Assembly (NCBI GenBank): GCA_963677695.2
Contig: CAXXUJ010000001.1
Coordinates: 1,054,001-1,118,000 of the forward strand
DNA length: 64,000 nt
Direction of reading: 5' to 3'
DNA from: SABI01 sp963677695
GTDB lineage: Bacteria > Spirochaetota > Spirochaetia > Sphaerochaetales > Sphaerochaetaceae
Position 1 is the first letter of the stretch. Each line of letters opens with the position of its first letter. The notes under the pieces are model-generated. The model did no database searches. It was given only the letters and a program-made list of their open reading frames with translations, and was not told the origin of the DNA. Below are positions 58,262-64,000 of the stretch, piece by piece. Position numbers and translations under genes: made by a program.

Positions 58262-59581
58262 TTAGAAGTTCGCGTTATATTCAGTAAGCTTTGCGTCAGC
58301 AAGTTTCTTTGCTTCTGCAAGGGCTGTACGGACATCTGCACCCTGTACGATCTTCTGCATTGCCTGCTCGATGATGGTACGGTTGTCAAGGAGTGTTCCT
58401 CCGAGTGCACCAGCTGTTGCGCTGTTGACTTCAGTGTTCAGCAGCTGGTTGAAAGCGACAAGCTGTTTGGCATCGGAAGCGAACCAGCCTTCGTCGGTGA
58501 GCGCGTCGACTGAAGAGTTACGGACCGGATAATATCCAGTAAGCTTGTGCCAGCTGACCATGTTCTCAGTATTGGTAAGGAAGAGAGCGAAATCCCGTGC
58601 TCCTTCAAGTTCTTCGTCTGTGTGGTTCTTTGCGACCCAGATCGATCCGCCACCGATGACTGTTCCGTTTCTCTTGGTTCCTTCAGGAATGGGGAGCATT
58701 CCGACACCGAGAGTGAACTTGCCTTCGACAGCACGTGAGATGTTGCCGAGGTCGGCAGTTGAAGTGATGTGGAAGATAGCCTTATCTCCGGTAAAGATCG
58801 CATCTGATCCGTCCCAGTCCTCGAAACGGCCAGTGTAAGAGTAATATCCCTTGGTTCCGATCTCTGAGAGGAAGTTACCGATATTCATAGCTGCAGGGCT
58901 GGTGAGGAGAACCTCAGTTGCTCTGTCGGCACGACCGTTTGTGTTGTTAAGGAGCATTGCACCCTGCTCAGCCATCCACTGTTCGAAATACCAGGTATGC
59001 ATACAGAAGCTGATGTTTGCACCCTCAACGCCTCTGTTGCGTGCTGCTTCCACAACCTCGATCATGTTTTCAAAGGTTTCGGGGACATAGTCGCGTGAGT
59101 AACCTGCTTTGACAAGTTTGTCTGTATTGATATAGAGGACAGGGGAAGAACTGTTGAACGGGATTGAGTTTACCTTTCCGTCAATGGTGTAGTAGTTCAG
59201 AACCGGCTGGATGTAGTCGCTGGTATCGAATGTACCGATATCTCCGATCGGCATGAATACACCTGAATCGTATGCAAGCTGGCTGCCGACCTCGAAGACG
59301 TGAACGAGTGAGGGGGCTGCACCCTGCTTGTCTGCAAGGATTGCTGCCTGAAGAGTGTCTCTGTAGCTCCCCTTCATTTCCTGGGTGACATGGTAGGTGT
59401 CCTGTGATGCGTTGTATGCATCTACAACATCCTGAACCCATCCGCCGCGGGCTGCGTCACCGAAGACATGCCAGAATGAAATTTCAATCGGCTTCTGTGT
59501 TTCCTGTTCCACTGCACCCTGAGCAAAGAGCGCGCCTGTGAGAATTACGAGTATAGCTAATACTGCAATGCTTTTTTTCAT
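58262..59581 (-). CDS. ugpB: UgpB-like ABC substrate-binding protein
   Basis: 439 residues with signal peptide (KKSIAVLAILVILTGALFA, no lipobox cysteine). It matches E. coli UgpB in order along its length: ISFWHVF, QVYEVG-type HVFEVGSQ, IPFNSSSPVLYIN, GYYSYTGR, GVGMLPIPEG, IGGGSIWVAK and KLTGYYPV. That suggests glycerol-3-phosphate or a glycerophosphodiester as ligand. The ATG at 59581 has AGGAGG 8 bases upstream. First gene of ugpBAE, with a palindrome about 60 bp upstream as a candidate operator. Confidence 0.85.
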   Translation of the reverse strand: MKKSIAVLAILVILTGALFAQGAVEQETQKPIEISFWHVFGDAARGGWVQDVVDAYNASQDTYHVTQEMKGSYRDTLQAAILADKQGAAPSLVHVFEVGSQLAYDSGVFMPIGDIGTFDTSDYIQPVLNYYTIDGKVNSIPFNSSSPVLYINTDKLVKAGYSRDYVPETFENMIEVVEAARNRGVEGANISFCMHTWYFEQWMAEQGAMLLNNTNGRADRATEVLLTSPAAMNIGNFLSEIGTKGYYSYTGRFEDWDGSDAIFTGDKAIFHITSTADLGNISRAVEGKFTLGVGMLPIPEGTKRNGTVIGGGSIWVAKNHTDEELEGARDFALFLTNTENMVSWHKLTGYYPVRNSSVDALTDEGWFASDAKQLVAFNQLLNTEVNSATAGALGGTLLDNRTIIEQAMQKIVQGADVRTALAEAKKLADAKLTEYNANF

Positions 59582-59641
59582 GTTCTCATCCTCCTGACGA
59601 GTAGTATCTGATAAGGATGATGTTCTGCTTAATATGTGAGT

Positions 59642-59659
59642 ATGTTGTGATAACAATAT
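59642..59659. promoter_or_regulatory. Candidate operator of the ugp operon
   Basis: Inverted repeat ATGTTGT-GATA-ACAATAT (6 of 7 arm bases paired), in the leader/promoter region of ugpB. Size fits a LacI- or ROK-type repressor; no such regulator is adjacent. Confidence 0.4.
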
Positions 59660-59670
59660 GAGAAGATGTT

Positions 59671-59703
59671 AAATATAAAAACGGGAGCCCCGAAAGGCTC
59701 CCG
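59671..59703 (-). terminator. Intrinsic terminator of the 34-residue protein gene
   Basis: Perfect 8-bp stem CGGGAGCC / GGCTCCCG (59682-59689 and 59696-59703) with a six-base loop; on the minus strand it is followed by TTTTTATATTT. It lies 30 bp after the small gene's stop. Confidence 0.82.
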
Positions 59704-59732
59704 AAATTATAACTTAAGAATTGCTGATCTTG

Positions 59733-59837
59733 TCAGCTTGAGAAGAAATCAGAATAGCGTTCCCTCTGCTGGGTAAACCAGGGAGAATTGTAGGTTTCAA
59801 GAACCGCTTCCCAGAATGATCTGTTTCTTTTTTTCAT
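59733..59837 (-). CDS. Small 34-residue protein of unknown function
   Basis: The frame runs ATG 59837 to TGA 59733. The protein starts MKKRNRSFWEAVLE and ends with a Tyr-Ser-Asp-Phe-Phe-Ser-Ser tail; it is rich in aromatic residues (two Trp, two Tyr, four Phe), basic at the front, with no hydrophobic membrane stretch, and would form one amphipathic helix. A consensus AGGAGG lies 8 bases before the ATG, and an intrinsic terminator closes the unit 30 bp later. The complete expression cassette is the main evidence. I recognise no family. Confidence 0.7.
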   Translation of the reverse strand: MKKRNRSFWEAVLETYNSPWFTQQRERYSDFFSS

Positions 59838-59914
59838 CTGTATATCCTCCTGATATAGTATGTATACCCGGAACATAGTAAGGAAATTCAAACAGGGCAA
59901 GTGAGAATAGTGTG

Positions 59915-59945
59915 AAAATGTGACAAAGTCACATTTTTATGTGAA
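59915..59945. promoter_or_regulatory. Overlapping palindromes upstream of the small protein gene
   Basis: A perfect inverted repeat AAAATGTGAC-AAA-GTCACATTTT (10-bp arms, 59915-59937) overlaps a second one, TCACAT-TTTT-ATGTGA. The TGTGA..TCACA core recalls Crp/Fnr sites, but the spacing is 5, not 6. It sits 78 bp upstream of the small ORF, after the stop of the glycosidase gene. Confidence 0.5.
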
Positions 59946-59969
59946 ATGAGTGCACTGAATTCCTAGGGG

Positions 59970-61505
59970 TTATATCCGCCTAATTCTCAGTGCCATGTAC
60001 TCTTTTCCCGGCAGTTCCACTTTGAAAGCGCCTTTGAAGGTCCCGGCATGGGTGACCGTCATCTCCCAGGTATCGATGATATCGACACTGAAGGTGCTTT
60101 CATCATCATAGTGGTACTCCTTGAAGGAGGGACGGGTGTACCCGTAATAGATCAGGTAGTAGTCATAGACCGTGACGCTGGACGGGGTGAAGATATCTGG
60201 GATCGCACAGACCTCGTCCGAACGGCCAGGGAGAAACTTAAGTCCTGTTGACGGGATATCTGAAGTGATCTCTCTGAGAAATCTGATTCTATCCTGAGAT
60301 TCTCCATGAAGAACACCGCCATGGGACCACCACAGAATACGGTCGCTGCGGTAGTAGGTCTCTCCATGTCCTCCGTAGCCTCCGCGGCAGGCGGCTTCCC
60401 AGAACCGTCTCACCAGCTCCTTCCCGCTGAGATTTCCCCAGCCGTGCTGGATATTCCCCTCATACCCTATCTCATCAAGTACGACCGGTTTTTTGTACCG
60501 TGTGCGGTACTGATCGACTTCCTCGGAGCAGACATACATCTGTGTGCGCTGGATCGAGCAGTGGGTGATCCACGGCCTTGAGAAATCATAGAAATTCTTG
60601 CAGTTGTGAATGGAGCGGAGGTGTGTGTAGGGGTCATGGGCCGTTATGATATCGGCATACCGTTCCCAGTCTGCTATTGTTTTTGTGTTCATGAGGTCAT
60701 ACTCGTTGGCAAGTGACCACCACACGTTGCGGTAGGCGCTGAGGCGCGATAGGAGGTAGCGCCAGTAACGGTCATCCTCTTCTGTGCTCATCATGCTGAA
60801 CCCCCATCGGTCATAGGGGTGCATCACAATGATATCGGCTTCGATACCGAGTTCCTGGAGTGCAAGGATGGAATCCTCTATGTGTCTGAAGTGTTCTGTG
60901 TTGAAGCGGGTGAAGTCCCAGGAGTTCCCTTCACTCTTTGCTGTGAACTGATTGAAATTGTCGCTCGTAAGGACAGAAGAGTCCATGGGAGTCCCTTCAT
61001 AGGGATAGGAAAGGGGTTCGTTCAGGTTATAGTCATAGTGCTTGGGGAAGATGCAGAAGCGTATTTTGTTGAAGTATCCCTCTGACAGGGTTTTCAGGGT
61101 CTGTTTCTGCAGTTCTTCACTCTGCAGCTCCCACACATAGCAGGTCGTCCCGATAGGACGGTGAGGAGTTCCGTCATCGTAGGCAAAGTGGAAGGTGTCT
61201 GCCACTCTGACCGGGCCATGGTTTCCCTCACCTGCCGGGGTGACTGAAAAACTTCCTTCCAGGGGAGTCTCTTCACTGTTGAGCGTGATTTCAAAGGAGT
61301 AGGTTTCTGCGAATGAGGGCATGAAACGTACTTTGAACAGGCCATTGCCGTTATAGAAACCGTCTACAGTTTTCTGTTCGCTGCGGCTTTCAAACCTGCC
61401 GCTGATGTGCTGATCGGTAAAGGGATTCCCTTGTATCTCAGCGACTAGGGAGCATTCAAACACTCCCCACCTTTCGACGCTCTCAGTGTAGGTGAATCTG
61501 TCCAT
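59970..61505 (-). CDS. DUF5060/DUF4038-type glycoside hydrolase
   Basis: 511 residues. An N-terminal Ig-like DUF5060 domain (about 5-90), a TIM-barrel DUF4038 domain (about 100-400) with candidate acid/base Glu in WWSLANEYDL and nucleophile Glu in VVLDEIGYEG, and a C-terminal beta domain. Relatives include the GH140 apiosidases of pectin degradation. No signal peptide, so it acts on imported oligosaccharides. The ATG at 61505 (AGGAG 5 bases upstream) is preferred over 61523. Downstream of GH127 by 65 bp, likely one operon. Confidence 0.8.
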   Translation of the reverse strand: MDRFTYTESVERWGVFECSLVAEIQGNPFTDQHISGRFESRSEQKTVDGFYNGNGLFKVRFMPSFAETYSFEITLNSEETPLEGSFSVTPAGEGNHGPVRVADTFHFAYDDGTPHRPIGTTCYVWELQSEELQKQTLKTLSEGYFNKIRFCIFPKHYDYNLNEPLSYPYEGTPMDSSVLTSDNFNQFTAKSEGNSWDFTRFNTEHFRHIEDSILALQELGIEADIIVMHPYDRWGFSMMSTEEDDRYWRYLLSRLSAYRNVWWSLANEYDLMNTKTIADWERYADIITAHDPYTHLRSIHNCKNFYDFSRPWITHCSIQRTQMYVCSEEVDQYRTRYKKPVVLDEIGYEGNIQHGWGNLSGKELVRRFWEAACRGGYGGHGETYYRSDRILWWSHGGVLHGESQDRIRFLREITSDIPSTGLKFLPGRSDEVCAIPDIFTPSSVTVYDYYLIYYGYTRPSFKEYHYDDESTFSVDIIDTWEMTVTHAGTFKGAFKVELPGKEYMALRIRRI

Positions 61506-61570
61506 GGTGACTCCTGTTTTCATCGGTTGTTTCAGTGTGCATCATCGATGGCGATGATGCAACCATCTTC

Positions 61571-63532
61571 TCAGGTATAGAGGGGATGCCAGATCTTCAT
61601 TCCTCCGAGTTCTCTGTTGTCCCAGGCGAAATAGGGAATGAGAGTGAGGGTTGTACTGCTTTTTACAACAGAAGAAATCTCCCGATAGAGGCTCCTTGAA
61701 TCCCATGGCTGCTCATCGAGAGCAACTCCATCTTCGGTTGTGAGGCAGGTCATCTTCTCTCCGGCGATATCCTTTTCAAACGGGGTGAAACGGGCATCTG
61801 CGCTCAGACCGAGGGAGGACCAGGAAACATCTGGATTGTCAGCCTGTTCGCTGCAGTAAAGGATAGGACCTCTCATGACAGCCGCCTTATTGGCAGACGC
61901 TTCAATGAGGGGATGGGATATGACCATTCTTGCTTCCATATCCATGGCTAGGATAACCTCATCACCCTCCTTCCATGATCCTTCAAGAGCAATATAGGTG
62001 TTCGCATCAGATGCTGTCAGAGTTCGTGAAATCCCCTTTGCTGTGAGCGTACCCTTTTTCACCCAGGATGGGATTCGTATGAAGAGGGAGAAGTCGACAG
62101 GAGTTTCCTGTTCGATTACTATCTTCACTGTACCGTCATACGGATAGCCGGTGAGCTGTTTCAGTTTCACTTCCTGTCCTTGTACCTGTAGTGTGCTCTC
62201 GCTCTGACCATATATGCCGGTGTAGATGCCCTTTTCCGATACCGCATAAGTATATTCACTGCTTTCAGCGAGGATTCTCACCATGTTCGGAGGGCAGCAG
62301 AAGGAGGAGAGGTAAGGAGTTCGGGTCCTTTCCCACTTGAGATGGAAGGGGAGGGGAGCATCTTCCCTTTCCAGTGGATTGGAGTAGAAGTAGCGGAGAC
62401 CGTCTCGGCTCACCGAGGCAAGGATCAGGTTGTAGAACGACTGCTCCACCCTGTCGACATGGACAGCCTGTTCATTGAGGGAGAAGAGTCTCCAGTTGAA
62501 GAAGATGTTCCCGACAGTTGCACAGGTCTCGTTGTAGGCTGTCAGGTTCGGAAGTTCAAAGGGACGTCCGTACGACTGATGGGTACGGTTCAGATTGGGA
62601 TGATCACCGGCGAAGCCGGAGGGAGAAACCCCGTCATACAGTGCTCCGCAGCCGCTGTTGATATACATCTTGGTCAGCTCTTCGCTTTCCCATACCTTCA
62701 TCAGCATATCACCGAGAGAGGCATCGCCCCGCTCTGCGACCAGGTCGGCAACACCGCTGTACAGGTAGGTCGCCCTGACGGCATGACCCACCATCTCCTT
62801 ATGCTCGGCCAGGGGCAGCCTGTCCTGATTGTCATCTGTTCCATCGGTGACTTCGTCTCTCAGCCTTATGGCAAGTTCTGCCGTGTCGAGGTGTTTCTCA
62901 TCCCCTGTCTCCCTGTACAGATCTATCAGGGCCATGTAATGGGAGGGACAGATAGCTGTCTTCGCGTTATGGTTCTTTTGGGCCTCTTCAAACAGTCCCT
63001 TCAGGGAGGAGGCGGCCTTCAGGCCAAGACCGAGAAGCCTCTCTTCCCCTGTTGCACGTCTGTTGATGATTCCGGCAGTGATCAGGTGACCGAGATTGTA
63101 GGCTTCGAAGTTGAGGATATTTCCCAGCTCTTCTGCATTTTCTCCCTTGTTCACCGCGATGGTGAATTTGGTGAAGATATAGCCGTCATCACGCTGAACG
63201 GAGGCGATGAGATCGATCGTTGAGTCGATCTTCTCTTTTAATTCCTTATCCTGTGTGATTCCCCATATATAGGAAGCGGCCTCAAGCCATTTATAGAGGT
63301 CTCCGTCCTGAAACGGAGGGTCGTGGTGTTCTCCCTGTTGTTCCCCTGCCGCGATACGGAAGTTTGCGAGGTTGTGACTGATAGCATCGTCGTCGAAGAG
63401 ACGGTAGATGTTGGGAAGGATGGAATCCCGGCAGAGGTCGAACTGATGCTTCCAGAACCCTCCTGTCCAGAGAGTGCTCTGGAGAGAAGGATTTGTAAGC
63501 TTTGCAAAGGGACTGATGGAAGGTGTGTTCAT
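61571..63532 (-). CDS. GH127 beta-L-arabinofuranosidase (DUF1680)
   Basis: 653 residues, an (alpha/alpha)6 barrel with C-terminal beta domains, the usual length. The Zn-thiolate active site is visible: Glu and Cys in YNETCATVGN, and the adjacent cysteines in SSFCCPPN, one of which is the nucleophile. It removes terminal beta-L-arabinofuranose from plant glycans. No signal peptide: cytosolic. TAGGAG precedes the ATG. It lies 10 bp after the sugar permease, so transport and hydrolysis are one operon. Confidence 0.93.
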   Translation of the reverse strand: MNTPSISPFAKLTNPSLQSTLWTGGFWKHQFDLCRDSILPNIYRLFDDDAISHNLANFRIAAGEQQGEHHDPPFQDGDLYKWLEAASYIWGITQDKELKEKIDSTIDLIASVQRDDGYIFTKFTIAVNKGENAEELGNILNFEAYNLGHLITAGIINRRATGEERLLGLGLKAASSLKGLFEEAQKNHNAKTAICPSHYMALIDLYRETGDEKHLDTAELAIRLRDEVTDGTDDNQDRLPLAEHKEMVGHAVRATYLYSGVADLVAERGDASLGDMLMKVWESEELTKMYINSGCGALYDGVSPSGFAGDHPNLNRTHQSYGRPFELPNLTAYNETCATVGNIFFNWRLFSLNEQAVHVDRVEQSFYNLILASVSRDGLRYFYSNPLEREDAPLPFHLKWERTRTPYLSSFCCPPNMVRILAESSEYTYAVSEKGIYTGIYGQSESTLQVQGQEVKLKQLTGYPYDGTVKIVIEQETPVDFSLFIRIPSWVKKGTLTAKGISRTLTASDANTYIALEGSWKEGDEVILAMDMEARMVISHPLIEASANKAAVMRGPILYCSEQADNPDVSWSSLGLSADARFTPFEKDIAGEKMTCLTTEDGVALDEQPWDSRSLYREISSVVKSSTTLTLIPYFAWDNRELGGMKIWHPLYT

Positions 63533-63542
63533 TTCTGAGCTC

Positions 63543-64000
63543 CTAGCCTTTTACTGCACCGGTGGTGAGTCCGGCTATGATATGTCTCTGCAGCAATGCA
63601 TAGACGATGAGTACGGGAAGAATGGCCATCATCATGAAAGCGAAGACTGTTCCCCAGTTCGTGTAGTACTGGGATACGAAGTTGTAGATACTGATGACGA
63701 TCGGCCATTTCTTGCTGTCGCTGACAAGGTAGAAGGGAGCGAGGAAGTCGTTCCATACATTCGTCACCGTGACAATGGTACTGGTGACCAGCGGGGTTCT
63801 CAGCAGGGGAAGGATGATCATGGTGAACATTCTCGGGTAGCTGCACCCCTCTATCAGAGCAGCTTCATCTATCTCCCTCGGGACGGTCTTCATGAATCCC
63901 GTGAGGAGGAAGGTGGCAAAGGGGAGGTTTATTGCCGCATAGAAGAGGATGATTCCTATGTAGGTGTTGTGGGTTCCTGTCTGCATCATCAGTTTGATGG
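63543..64000 (-). CDS. MalG-like carbohydrate ABC permease (partial)
   Basis: The C-terminal ~152 residues are present; the frame stays open to the right edge (it reads Ile-Lys-Leu before the first internal Met). The EAA loop DEAALIEGCSYPRMFTMIILPL and the last helices end in GLTTGAVKG, typical of CUT1 family second permeases. It is directly upstream of GH127, so it probably imports arabinose-containing oligosaccharides for the two cytosolic glycosidases. Confidence 0.9.
   Translation of the reverse strand, partial: IKLMMQTGTHNTYIGIILFYAAINLPFATFLLTGFMKTVPREIDEAALIEGCSYPRMFTMIILPLLRTPLVTSTIVTVTNVWNDFLAPFYLVSDSKKWPIVISIYNFVSQYYTNWGTVFAFMMMAILPVLIVYALLQRHIIAGLTTGAVKG

Noticed and set aside
1..64000. 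CRISPR arrays, insertion sequences, prophage, replication origin.
   Set aside because: No regularly spaced repeats, transposase, integrase, phage structural gene or DnaA-box cluster was seen on either strand.

Overview
The window looks like the chromosome of an anaerobic, fermentative spirochaete, most like the non-spiral Sphaerochaeta group. This is inferred from gene content and style and was not searched. Base composition is balanced and genes are densely packed, with several convergent pairs that touch or overlap. There is a full set of sugar ABC transporters and plant-polysaccharide glycosidases, an HgdC-type oxygen-sensitive activase, small outer-membrane barrels with signal peptides, and no motility genes. 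There are no insertion sequences, phage genes or CRISPR arrays, and one tRNA gene (Ala, CGC).

Layout. 1-6.8 kb: LysE exporter, ROK regulator, htpG, an MscS channel, rlmE, a small barrel protein and a two-helix membrane protein. 6.8-7.7 kb: a gene-poor stretch holding two tandem copies, 486 bp apart, of what I read as a sigma-54-dependent small RNA gene on the minus strand. Each copy has an upstream palindromic activator site, a -24/-12 promoter, a ~100-nt transcript and an intrinsic terminator. 7.7-17.4 kb: rhomboid protease, adenosine deaminase, ankyrin protein, proS, a class II aldolase with a DUF6062 protein, OsmC, a flavoprotein and aspS. 17.5-26.6 kb: a MobA-like protein, a two-gene split version of the large acyl-CoA dehydratase activase, and a heterodimeric ABC exporter with its MarR regulator. 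26.7-29.9 kb: a complete phage-shock locus (pspA-pspB-pspC, divergent pspF, and a second pspA) with two sigma-54 promoters. 30-38.9 kb: rsmI, a SpoU methyltransferase, a LonB-type protease, nif3-lspA and neighbours, aroE-esterase, thiamine pyrophosphokinase. 39-47.5 kb: two tandem barrel paralogues, a CBS protein, AEC transporter, guanine deaminase and sbcDC. 48-56.4 kb: tRNA-Ala, two cyclic-di-GMP enzymes, an aminotransferase, and a HAD-DMT-nitroreductase operon. 56.4-64 kb: a UgpBAE-like ABC transporter, a 34-residue protein gene, a DUF5060/DUF4038 glycoside hydrolase, a GH127 beta-L-arabinofuranosidase, and the end of a MalG-like permease that runs off the window.

Two regulatory themes stand out. 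First, sigma-54: the -24/-12 signature (GG, ten bases, GC) occurs four times, twice for psp genes next to their PspF activator and twice for the tandem small RNAs, whose activator sites look different from the PspF ones. The small RNAs carry a pyrimidine-rich segment complementary to a consensus ribosome-binding site plus start codon, so they could act as translational repressors. Second, about a dozen genes have no Shine-Dalgarno sequence. Instead they have a good -10 box 6 to 8 bases before the start codon, which predicts leaderless mRNAs (strongest for lonB, the ROK regulator, the rhomboid gene, aspS and nif3).

Starts were chosen from ribosome-binding sites, promoter position, signal peptides and family N-termini. 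No database search was possible, so family names rest on recognised motifs.
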